From: DASRZM01 sp035686365
GTDB lineage: Bacteria > Pseudomonadota > Gammaproteobacteria > Xanthomonadales > Xanthomonadaceae
Direction of reading: 5' to 3'
Length of the DNA: 16,529 bases
Assembly: GCA_035686365.1 (NCBI GenBank)
Contig: DASRZM010000079.1
Coordinates: forward strand, 1-16,529
The notes below the pieces were generated by a model that worked only from the letters and a program-made list of their open reading frames with translations, ran no database searches and had not been told where the DNA came from. This document shows positions 1 through 6,700 of the stretch, piece after piece. The first letter of the stretch is position 1. Every line of letters starts with the position of its first letter. The translations under genes and the position numbers were made by a program.

Positions 1-2100
1 TTCAAGGGCGTGCCGGCCCCGATGCTGGTGCACGAGGTCGGCGAGGTCGGCGTGGCGCCGCTGACCGCACCGGGCTCCAGCACCAAGGTCCAGCGCGAGC
101 TGCCATGGTGGCGCTCGCCGGGGGCGCTGGCGCTGGAGGCGGCACTGATGCTGCTGACGCTGGGCTCGGTGCTGTACATCGCCTCGCGCCCGCAGCCGGC
201 GATCGCCTTCGGCGAGCGCGACTGGGTGGTCGTGGGCGACCTGCGCAACCTGACCGGCGACGGCGAACTGTCCGAGGCGCTGGAAACCGCCTTCCGGATC
301 AGCCTCGAGCAGTCGCGCTACGTCAACGTGCTCTCCGACCTGAAGGTCAGGGACACGCTCGCGCGCATGCAGCGCGAAGCCGAAGGCATCATCGTGGATC
401 GCGAGGTCGGCTCGGAAATCGCCCTGCGCGAAGGCGCCCGCGCGCTGATCCTGCCCACCGTCGCCGACGTCGGAGGCCGTGTGCGCGTCTCGGCCGAAGT
501 CATCGATCCGAGCACGCAGACGACCGTGTACGCCGAATCGGCCGATGGCGTCGGCATCGCCTCGACGCTGGGCTCGATCGACACCGTGACCCACCACCTG
601 CGGCACCGCCTCGGCGAAGCCCTGGCCGCGATCGACCAGGATTCGATGCCGCTGCCGCAGGTGACCACCGACGATGTCCAGGCGCTGAAGTGGTTCGCGC
701 AGGCCGAGGAGTCGTTTCGCTCCGGGCGCTATGCCGAGGCCGGCGAACGGTACCGGCGCGCCGTCGCGATCGATCCCGGGTTTGCGATGGCGCACATGGG
801 GCTCGCGCGCACGTTCGTGTCCGCCGACGACCTGCAGACGGCGTCGCTGCACATGACCGCTGCGGCCAGTGACCGCGATCGGCTGCCGGCCCGCGAGCAG
901 CTGTACATCGATGCCTGGCTGGCCAGTCTCGGGAACATCGATGGCGCCCTCCAGAAATGGAAGCTGCTCATGCAGATGTATCCGGACATGCCCGCCGGCC
1001 ATTACAACTACGCCCTGTTCGCCTACCAGTGGGCGGGCCGGTACGAGGAGGCGCAGGAGGTCGTCATCGGGGCCGCAGATGCGCGATACCCGCTGCAGGG
1101 AGCCGCCCGTTACCTGCAGGGCACGATCGCACTGGCGCGCGATCGCATGGACGAAGCCATGGAGGCGTTCTCCGAGAGCAGCAAGCTGGGCGTTCGCAAC
1201 CACGGCTGGAACGCGGCATGGGCCATGGCGAGTACCCGGGACTTCGAAGCGGCGCAGCGGCGCCTGGATGAAGGCACAGCGACCGGGATCGCCGCTGGGG
1301 ATGCTCTGGGCGTGCACTCGGAGGTCACCTTCGCGCTCGATCGCGGGGATCTCGACGGTGCGCTGGTGCGGGCCGAATCCTTCGTCGCCGATGCCTCGGC
1401 CCCCGACTTGGCGCGCGACACCCTGGCGCTGACGGCGATGATGTTGCGCGTGCTCGGCCAGGACACCACCGCGTGGGCGTCGTCCGCATCGGCGTACTGC
1501 CGCGGCGAATACGAACGGCGCAACCAGGTGCCGCCGACCGGGCACGCCGCACTGGCGTTCGGGCTCGCGACCTGCGGCTACGTGCTTGCCGGGACGCGGT
1601 TCGCAGACGAGGCGCCCGCGCTGGTCGATTCAGCGGTGTCGCTGAACCGGTCTCTGGGCTATTCGACGATCGAAGATGCGATCGCCATGGCGACGGCCGA
1701 GCGCCTGCGCCTGGCCGGACAGCCGGAGGACGCCGTGCGCGTGCTCACCGACCGCATCGACGGCGGCGAGCTCTACGGCGTGCACGTGGTCCTGCTCGAG
1801 GCCCTCGCGGATGCCGGTGAGTCCGAGGCTGCGGTCGAGCAGGCCGACTGGCTGGCCGGCCACCGTGGACGTGCCTACGGCGAATGGAACTCCCAGCACG
1901 CCCTGCAGGCATGGAATGTGGCCCACTCCAATCTTGCCTGGCTGCGCGCAGCTGAACTCGAGGCCGGGCGCGGCCGACCCGCACAGGCCCTCGACCGCTT
2001 CGAGGAATTCCTGCGGATCTGGCCCGAAAGCAGCCGCCCCGAGCCGATCGGCGCGCGCGTGCGCGCCGTCAGGGAGAGGCTTCAGCCCTCCAGCTTGTGA
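1..2100 (+). CDS. Peptide-modification-system cyclase-TPR membrane protein, copy 1 (5' truncated)
   Basis: The window opens inside this gene. The frame is open from base 1 and ends at TGA 2098-2100, giving 699 visible residues. Its first residues (FKG, then VHEVGEVG) align with residue 188 onward of the intact paralogue at 3743-6418, so about 187 residues, the whole nucleotide-cyclase domain, lie upstream of the window. Visible in order: a basic linker with PWWRS; one hydrophobic span at about bases 118-186; a domain opening ERDWVVVGDLRNLTG and containing ALREGARALILPT and GGRVRVSAEVIDP, which resembles FlgO/TolB-N-like domains; then TPR-like helical repeats (for example YRRAVAIDPGFAMAHMGLA). 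Charge before the span suggests cyclase in the cytoplasm and TPRs in the periplasm. The 3' end overlaps the convergent peptide gene by 19 bp. The role is presumably signalling within a RiPP-like cassette. The family call is strong; the function is not experimentally known to me. The GTG at base 10 is not the real start. Confidence 0.85.
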   Translation, partial: FKGVPAPMLVHEVGEVGVAPLTAPGSSTKVQRELPWWRSPGALALEAALMLLTLGSVLYIASRPQPAIAFGERDWVVVGDLRNLTGDGELSEALETAFRISLEQSRYVNVLSDLKVRDTLARMQREAEGIIVDREVGSEIALREGARALILPTVADVGGRVRVSAEVIDPSTQTTVYAESADGVGIASTLGSIDTVTHHLRHRLGEALAAIDQDSMPLPQVTTDDVQALKWFAQAEESFRSGRYAEAGERYRRAVAIDPGFAMAHMGLARTFVSADDLQTASLHMTAAASDRDRLPAREQLYIDAWLASLGNIDGALQKWKLLMQMYPDMPAGHYNYALFAYQWAGRYEEAQEVVIGAADARYPLQGAARYLQGTIALARDRMDEAMEAFSESSKLGVRNHGWNAAWAMASTRDFEAAQRRLDEGTATGIAAGDALGVHSEVTFALDRGDLDGALVRAESFVADASAPDLARDTLALTAMMLRVLGQDTTAWASSASAYCRGEYERRNQVPPTGHAALAFGLATCGYVLAGTRFADEAPALVDSAVSLNRSLGYSTIEDAIAMATAERLRLAGQPEDAVRVLTDRIDGGELYGVHVVLLEALADAGESEAAVEQADWLAGHRGRAYGEWNSQHALQAWNVAHSNLAWLRAAELEAGRGRPAQALDRFEEFLRIWPESSRPEPIGARVRAVRERLQPSSL

Positions 2101-2336
2101 GGCTGCTGGCTCATCGCCGACCCGAGCTGGGCCGTCAATGCGCCGCGCGCCGCGCGCAGCGCCTCCTTGCTGGCGAGCCGGGTCACGCTCAGACACGAGG
2201 CTGCCTCGAAATCGCCGGCGCCGACCTCGGCCAATGCCGCGGCCGGATCTGCCTGGAATCGCTCGCGGAAGTCATCGTCACTTGAAAGCCTGTCGAGCAG
2301 CGCGTCGACGACCTTCGGATCGAGCCGGTCGGCCAT
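2082..2336 (-). CDS. Putative modified (RiPP-like) precursor peptide, copy 1
   Basis: This is an 84-residue peptide. The ATG at 2334-2336 is chosen over an in-frame upstream ATG because GGGGGA lies 6 bases before it and because the start aligns with that of the paralogue at 6377-6625. Residues 11-31 form an acidic/basic leader helix, DALLDRLSSDDDFRERF followed by ADP, ending near E37-V38-G39, of the NHLP/Nif11-like type that modification enzymes bind. The rest contains one Cys (C48, in AASCLSVTRL), several Ser/Thr, and a second conserved block RLASKEALRAARGALTAQL. There is no clear double-Gly cleavage site apart from V38-G39-A40-G41. It diverges from the dehydrogenase gene, and its 3' end overlaps the upstream cyclase gene. 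It matches what databases call 'putative modified peptide'. Whether it is modified, and where, is inference. A small regulatory partner protein is the alternative. Confidence 0.8.
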   Translation of the reverse strand: MADRLDPKVVDALLDRLSSDDDFRERFQADPAAALAEVGAGDFEAASCLSVTRLASKEALRAARGALTAQLGSAMSQQPHKLEG

Positions 2337-2340
2337 GGTA

Positions 2341-2350
2341 TGTCCCCCTG
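2341..2350 (-). promoter_or_regulatory. Shared ribosome-binding/leader motif of peptide gene 1
   Basis: Read on the minus strand this is CAGGGGGACA, with GGGGGA placed 6 bases before the ATG at 2336. The same 10 bases occur before the second peptide gene (6632-6641) but not before the cyclase or dehydrogenase genes. It acts at least as a strong Shine-Dalgarno sequence and decides the start codon. Confidence 0.7.
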
Positions 2351-2377
2351 TGTTGGTGATGTGCCCGGCCAATGTAC

Positions 2378-2402
2378 CGATTGCCCGCGCGACCGGCAAT
2401 CG
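2378..2402. promoter_or_regulatory. Inverted repeat in divergent promoter region, candidate operator
   Basis: CGATTGCC (2378-2385) and GGCAATCG (2395-2402) are perfect 8-base arms around a 9-base spacer. They lie in the 100-bp gap between the divergent peptide gene 1 and the dehydrogenase gene. Position and symmetry suit a dimeric regulator controlling both directions. No regulator gene is visible nearby, so this is inference from symmetry alone. Confidence 0.4.
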
Positions 2403-2409
2403 CTAGCGT
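2381..2409 (+). promoter_or_regulatory. Possible sigma-70-type promoter for the dehydrogenase gene
   Basis: TTGCCC (2381-2386) and TAGCGT (2404-2409) are separated by 17 bases, giving a plausible but weak -35/-10 pair. Transcription would start about 20 bases before the ATG at 2437. The -35 box overlaps the inverted repeat, which would suit repression. The match to consensus is poor, so confidence is low. Confidence 0.25.
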
Positions 2410-2436
2410 GGCACACCCGCCACCGGAACCACCCGC

Positions 2437-3663
2437 ATGCAGATCCGCCGCTGCGCCGTCCTGATGCTGGAGCCGCGCGAGACCCTCGAATTCGACCTCG
2501 GCCTTCTGCTGCAGGGCGAGTCCGGGCTGCGCTCGACGCTGCGCTGGCTGGCGCTGGCGCCGCACCTGGATGCGGAGGTCGAAGTCGATGCGGCCGGGCG
2601 CGAGTTGCTGGGCGCGCTGGGCGAGACCGCCTGGACCGACTCGGGCGCGATCGCCGCGCAGTGGGGCGAAGCGACGCTGGCACGGCTGCTGGAGCTGGGG
2701 CTGCTGATCGGGGACGGCGCCGAACACGCGCAGCACCGCGTCCGCGACGAGAAGCTGCGCGGCGCGTACTGGCGGCCGCTGTCGGCGGTGGCGCACTACT
2801 TCAGCCGCTGGCGCGACGTCGATGCCGCCCAGGTGGGCGAGGAGACCGGCATCCGCAGCGTGCGCGACATGGTCGAAAAGCTGGGCGCGCCACCGCCGCA
2901 CTTCCACGACCATGGCCCGGCCGAAGCCCGCATCGCGCTGCCGCCGCCACGCAGCACGCCGCTCGATGAGCTGCTGGCGCGCCGCGTCACCTGCCGCAAC
3001 TTCGACACCCAGCGCGCCATCGAGCTGCCGCTGCTGGCCGACCTGCTGCACCGCGTCTATGCCGCGCAGGGCACGCTGGAGGCCGCGCCCGGCGCCACCG
3101 TGCTGAAGAAGACCAGCCCCTCCGGCGGCGGCCTGCACCCGATCGAGCCGTGGCTGATCGTGCGCCACGTCGACGGCCTGGCGCCCGGCCTGTACCACTA
3201 CCACACCGGCGTACACGCGCTGGAACCGGTCGACGCAGCCGCCGCCATTGCCGCCGCTGTGCCGGAACCGGACGACCCCGACGCACCGCCGCACCGCGAC
3301 GCGCTCTGGCGCCTGGCCAACCGCTGCGTGGCCGGCCAGCACTGGTTCGCCGACGCGCCGGTGCTGGTGGTGCTGGCCGTGCGCTTCGCGCGCAGCTTCT
3401 GGAAGTACCGCAACCACGCCAAGGCCTACCGCGCGGTGGTCCTCGACGCCGGCCACCTGTCGCAGACGCTGTACGTCTCGGCCACCGAGCACGGCCTGGG
3501 CGCCTTCGTCACCGCCGCCACCAATGAGCACGTGATCGAGCAGGCCTTCGGTTTCGACCCGCTCGAGCACAGTCCGCTGGCCGTGTGCGGCTTCGGCTGG
3601 CGCGGGGCGCAGCGCGATACCGTGGAGTTCGATCCGCTGCACCGGGTCTGGCGGGAGGACTGA
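2437..3663 (+). CDS. SagB-type nitroreductase-fold putative peptide maturation dehydrogenase
   Basis: This is a 408-residue FMN-dependent oxidoreductase of the SagB/ThcOx branch of the nitroreductase superfamily. Known SagB enzymes oxidise azolines to azoles in thiazole/oxazole peptides. Residues 1-160 form a divergent N-terminal domain. The nitroreductase part starts at about 178 with LLARRVTCRNFD (flavin-phosphate Arg region). It continues with KKTSPSGGGLHPIEPW (224-239), GLYHYHTGVHALEPV (251-265), WKYRNHAKAYRAVVLDAGH (322-340) and a C-terminal GFGW (385-388), all typical SagB landmarks. It diverges from peptide gene 1 and precedes the second cyclase by 79 bp in the same direction, so the two may be co-transcribed. 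It fits the family called 'putative peptide maturation dehydrogenase'. No YcaO or SagC/D partner is in the window, so the true substrate is unknown. The upstream Shine-Dalgarno (GGAA) is weak. Confidence 0.85.
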   Translation: MQIRRCAVLMLEPRETLEFDLGLLLQGESGLRSTLRWLALAPHLDAEVEVDAAGRELLGALGETAWTDSGAIAAQWGEATLARLLELGLLIGDGAEHAQHRVRDEKLRGAYWRPLSAVAHYFSRWRDVDAAQVGEETGIRSVRDMVEKLGAPPPHFHDHGPAEARIALPPPRSTPLDELLARRVTCRNFDTQRAIELPLLADLLHRVYAAQGTLEAAPGATVLKKTSPSGGGLHPIEPWLIVRHVDGLAPGLYHYHTGVHALEPVDAAAAIAAAVPEPDDPDAPPHRDALWRLANRCVAGQHWFADAPVLVVLAVRFARSFWKYRNHAKAYRAVVLDAGHLSQTLYVSATEHGLGAFVTAATNEHVIEQAFGFDPLEHSPLAVCGFGWRGAQRDTVEFDPLHRVWRED

Positions 3664-3665
3664 GC

Positions 3666-3699
3666 GCGGCGCGCGCGCCGCCGGGCGCGGCTGGCGCCC
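3666..3699. repeat. GC-rich palindromes between dehydrogenase and cyclase genes
   Basis: GCGGCGCGCGCGCCGC (3666-3681) is a perfect 16-base palindrome. GGGCGC/GCGCCC (3683-3688/3694-3699) forms a second short hairpin. They fall directly after the dehydrogenase stop. No T-run follows, so this is not a classical intrinsic terminator; it could attenuate read-through or stabilise the mRNA end. Confidence 0.4.
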
Positions 3700-3742
3700 C
3701 CGGTCGCCATCCCCGACAATGCCCGGCTTCAGGGGCACGAAC

Positions 3743-6418
3743 ATGGCCGACCAGACCCGCGCCAGCGTCGCAGGGCCGAGCGGGCGCAGCACCCAGCTGC
3801 GCACGGTCATGCTGTGCGACCTGGTCGACTCCACCGCGCTGATCGAGCGCCTGGGCGACCGCCGCGGCAGCGACTGCATCCGCGGGCACGACCACGCCGT
3901 GCGCGAGCTGCTCGATCGCCACGGGGGCCGCGAGATCGACAAGACCGACGGTTTCCTGGCGCTGTTCGAACGGCCGATCCAGGCGGTGGCTTTCGCCCTG
4001 GACTACCAGCGGCGCCTGCGGACCCTTTCGGAGGATTGCGGCCAGGCGCTGAGCGCCCGCGTGGGCATCCACGTGGGCGAGGTGGTGACCTGGGACAACG
4101 AAGCCGCGGCGGTAGCCGCCGGTGCCAAGCGCACCGAGGTCGAGGGCCTGGCCAAGCCGGTGGCCGCGCGGCTGATGACGCTGGCGCGCCCGGGCCAGAT
4201 CCTGCTCTCGGGCGTGGCGCAGAACCTGGCCCAGCGCGCCCAGGACGAGCTGCCGCCCGAGCGCGCCGGCGCGGTGCGCTGGCTGACCCACGGCCGCTAT
4301 CGTTTCAAGGGCGTGGCGGTGCCGATGCGGGTGCACGAGGTCGGCGAGGCCGGACAGGCGCCGCTGCTGGCACCGCCGTCCACGCCCAAGGCCCAGCGCG
4401 AACGCCCCTGGTGGCGCAGCCCGGTCGCATTGGGCCTGGAGGCCGCCACGGCACTGTTCGCTGTGGCCGCAGTGCTGTTCATCCTCACCCGCCCGCAACC
4501 GGCGATCGCATTCGCCGAGCGCGACTGGGTGGTGATCGGCGACCTCAACAACCTCACCAGCGAACCGCTGTTCGACGATGCGCTGGAGACCGCCTTCCGC
4601 ATCGGACTGGAGCAGTCGCGCTACGTCAACGTGGTGCCCTCGCTGCAGGTGCGCGACGCCCTGCGGCGCATGGAGCGCGACCCCACCGCCGCGCTCGACC
4701 GCGACACCGCCGTCGAGATCGCCCTGCGCGAAGGCGCGCGTGCGGTGATCATGCCGACCATCGCCGAGGTCGGCGGGCGCGTGCGGGTGACGGCGGAAGT
4801 GGTCGATCCGAACACGCAGGTCACCGTCTACGGCGAATCCGCGGATGGCAAGGGCGCCGAAGCGGCCCTGCCCGCGCTCGACGATGTGATCACGCAGCTG
4901 CGTGAACGGCTGGGCGAGTCGCTCGCCAGCATCGAACAGTCCTCGGCGCCACTGGAGAAGGTGGCCACCGGGGACCTGGAAGCGCTGCGTGCCTTCTCGC
5001 TGGGCATCGGCGCGGCCGAGCACGGCAGGCCGGGCGATGCCTATGCGCTGTTCGAACGCGCCATCGAACTGGATCCCGGGTTCGCCGCTGCCCACGCCAA
5101 GATGGCCGGGTACTACTACCAGAGCGGCAACCGGGAGAAGGCCTACCAGCACATCCGCGAGGCGGCGGCCGTGCGCGAGCGCCTGACCGCGCGCGACCAG
5201 CTGTACGTAGACGGCTACCTGGCATTCTTCGAAGACCCTGCGGCCATGCGCAACCGCTGGATGCAGCTGGCGCAGCTCTACCCGGACATGCTCACCGGCC
5301 AGCAGAACGTAGGCATCGTCCTGTGGTTGCACGAGAACGCCTACGCGGAGGCCGAGCCCTGGTTCGCGCAGGTAGCCGACAGCCGCCACCCCTTGCGTGG
5401 GGTCGCAATGGAGGCACAGGCCGCCATGCTGCTCGCGATGGGCCGCACGGACCAGGCGCTGGCGCGGCTCGATCAGGCCGCCAAGCTGCGCGCGCCGCGG
5501 GTGTTCCGTACCGATGTCGTGCCTGCCCTGGTAGCTCGCGACTATGCGGCCGCCGAGTCGGCCCTGGACCAGCCGGTGGACGAACGCTTCATGACCGGAC
5601 TGATCGCCCAGCGCCTGCGCCAGGCCATGCTGCACGCCGATCGCGGCCAGGTGGACGCTGCGCGCGACGTGCTCGAGGCGCTGCGGGCACCGGTGGTGCG
5701 CGCGGAACTGCCGGAAACGCTCATGCAGATCGCGATTGCCGATACTGCACTTCGTGCCTGGAACGGCAGGGACGGCATCACCGAGGCCCTGCGCCGATTC
5801 GTCGTCGCCGAGACCGAGGCATTGCAGCAGGCTCCGGAGCATCTGGACGATGCGCGCCAGACGCGACTGCTGCTGGCTGCGGTCGTCGCCGCCTGGGCGG
5901 AGGAAGCGGACCTGGCCGCGGGGATCCTCGACGCGACCGGGGATCGGGCTGCACAGACGGGTTTTCCCGTACACGAAGCGCTCGCGAACCTCGCGCGCGC
6001 TGAGCTGGCGCTGCACCGCGGCGAGCCGGACCGGGCGCTGGCACAACTCGCAGGCCGGCTGCATGGCCGCGAACTGTATCTCGAGCGCTACCTCGCGCTG
6101 CGCGCAGCAATCGCGGCGGAGGACATCGCAGCGGTGGAGGAGCACGTCGACTGGCTGGTGCGGCATCGCGCCCGGGCCATGGTCGAGTACGCCACACTGA
6201 TGGGTACCTGGGTGCCGAACGTGGTGGCGGCGAACGATGCCGTTCTCGGTGCCGCCGAATTCTTCAGCGCGCACGGCAGGGCCGAACGGGCGCGTTTGCT
6301 GCTGATGCCTCTGCTCGACTCGTGGCCGGAGAGTGACTCCGCCCCTGCGCGGCGGCTGGCCGCGCTGCGCAACGGACTACTCGACGAGGAAAATCACCAG
6401 TCCGACGCGGTCCGTTAG
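3743..6418 (+). CDS. Peptide-modification-system cyclase-TPR membrane protein, copy 2 (full length)
   Basis: This protein has 891 residues. The ATG at 3743 is preferred over the ATG at 3719 because AGGGG (3731-3735) precedes only the former. Residues 20-160 are a class III adenylate/guanylate cyclase domain: LCDLVDST with metal Asp D26, KTDGFLALF with D69, RVGIHVGEVV (106-115), and EGLAKPVAARL ending in R143. Two oddities: the usual K-T-x-G-D loop is two residues shorter, and the usual transition-state Asn before A-A-R is Pro139. A basic stretch (PKAQRERPWWRS) precedes one transmembrane span at about 228-248. A FlgO/TolB-N-like domain (about 258-395) and TPR-like repeats (about 410-880) follow, probably periplasmic. 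The 3' end overlaps convergent peptide gene 2 by 42 bp. A likely role is transmembrane signalling coupled to the peptides. Whether it makes cAMP, cGMP or nothing is unresolved. Confidence 0.87.
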   Translation: MADQTRASVAGPSGRSTQLRTVMLCDLVDSTALIERLGDRRGSDCIRGHDHAVRELLDRHGGREIDKTDGFLALFERPIQAVAFALDYQRRLRTLSEDCGQALSARVGIHVGEVVTWDNEAAAVAAGAKRTEVEGLAKPVAARLMTLARPGQILLSGVAQNLAQRAQDELPPERAGAVRWLTHGRYRFKGVAVPMRVHEVGEAGQAPLLAPPSTPKAQRERPWWRSPVALGLEAATALFAVAAVLFILTRPQPAIAFAERDWVVIGDLNNLTSEPLFDDALETAFRIGLEQSRYVNVVPSLQVRDALRRMERDPTAALDRDTAVEIALREGARAVIMPTIAEVGGRVRVTAEVVDPNTQVTVYGESADGKGAEAALPALDDVITQLRERLGESLASIEQSSAPLEKVATGDLEALRAFSLGIGAAEHGRPGDAYALFERAIELDPGFAAAHAKMAGYYYQSGNREKAYQHIREAAAVRERLTARDQLYVDGYLAFFEDPAAMRNRWMQLAQLYPDMLTGQQNVGIVLWLHENAYAEAEPWFAQVADSRHPLRGVAMEAQAAMLLAMGRTDQALARLDQAAKLRAPRVFRTDVVPALVARDYAAAESALDQPVDERFMTGLIAQRLRQAMLHADRGQVDAARDVLEALRAPVVRAELPETLMQIAIADTALRAWNGRDGITEALRRFVVAETEALQQAPEHLDDARQTRLLLAAVVAAWAEEADLAAGILDATGDRAAQTGFPVHEALANLARAELALHRGEPDRALAQLAGRLHGRELYLERYLALRAAIAAEDIAAVEEHVDWLVRHRARAMVEYATLMGTWVPNVVAANDAVLGAAEFFSAHGRAERARLLLMPLLDSWPESDSAPARRLAALRNGLLDEENHQSDAVR

Positions 6419-6625
6419 CTGCGAGCGCAATGCATCGCGGTTGGCCGCCACCGCTTCCTTGGGCGGCAGCTTGCGGACGGTCGGTACCTGCGAACGATCC
6501 ACATCGATGCCCATCGTATGCAGCGTCAGCGCGGGATTGCCCAGCAGCTGCTCGCGGAACTTGTCGTCGCTGGCCAGCTTGTCGAGCAGTTCGTCGGCCT
6601 GCTCAGCGGTAAGCTTGTGTGCCAT
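6377..6625 (-). CDS. Putative modified (RiPP-like) precursor peptide, copy 2
   Basis: This is an 82-residue paralogue of the peptide at 2082-2336. The two align without gaps through residue 39: L13-L14-D15, L17, S19-D20-D21, F23-R24-E25, P31 and G39 are shared. After a one-residue shift they share (R/K)L..KEA..A...AL..QL. This copy has no cysteine at all. Its tail is hydrophobic (VGLVIFLVE), unlike the polar tail of copy 1 (MSQQPHKLEG), so any azole-type modification would have to use Ser or Thr. The ATG at 6623-6625 follows GGGGGA by 8 bases. The last 42 bp overlap the end of the second cyclase gene. It lies 75 bp downstream of, and on the same strand as, the antiporter gene at 6701-8542, so read-through is possible. 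Modification is inference. Confidence 0.8.
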   Translation of the reverse strand: MAHKLTAEQADELLDKLASDDKFREQLLGNPALTLHTMGIDVDRSQVPTVRKLPPKEAVAANRDALRSQLTDRVGLVIFLVE

Positions 6626-6631
6626 GTTTGC

Positions 6632-6641
6632 TGTCCCCCTG
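6632..6641 (-). promoter_or_regulatory. Shared ribosome-binding/leader motif of peptide gene 2
   Basis: CAGGGGGACA on the minus strand is identical to the 10 bases ahead of peptide gene 1, with GGGGGA 8 bases before the ATG. It fixes the start codon and supports common ancestry of the two peptide genes. Confidence 0.7.
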
Positions 6642-6645
6642 GATT

Positions 6646-6657
6646 GTGGGCGCCCAC
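6646..6657. promoter_or_regulatory. Perfect 12-base palindrome upstream of peptide gene 2
   Basis: GTGGGCGCCCAC is its own reverse complement and sits about 20 bases upstream of the peptide 2 start, between it and the antiporter stop. It could be an operator or a weak 3' hairpin of the antiporter transcript. No T-run follows on the minus strand, so a terminator is less likely. Confidence 0.3.
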
Positions 6658-6700
6658 GGCGCCGGGCCGGACCAGCTTACCGGAGTGACCCGCGGCGCGG

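Noticed and set aside
10..12. GTG at base 10 as the start of the first gene
   Set aside because: The frame is open to base 1 and the paralogue shows this is the middle of the protein, so the gene begins outside the window.
3719..3721. ATG at 3719 as the start of the second cyclase
   Set aside because: No Shine-Dalgarno sequence before it, whereas AGGGG lies 7 bases before the ATG at 3743.
2278..3942. A 554-codon minus-strand open frame opposite the dehydrogenase
   Set aside because: Shadow of the SagB-like gene; it spans the divergent promoter region and lacks a ribosome site.
3509..6274. A 921-codon open frame on the minus strand opposite the second cyclase
   Set aside because: Arg/Gly/His-rich low-complexity translation in GC-rich DNA with no family motifs; the plus-strand cyclase has clear motifs throughout.
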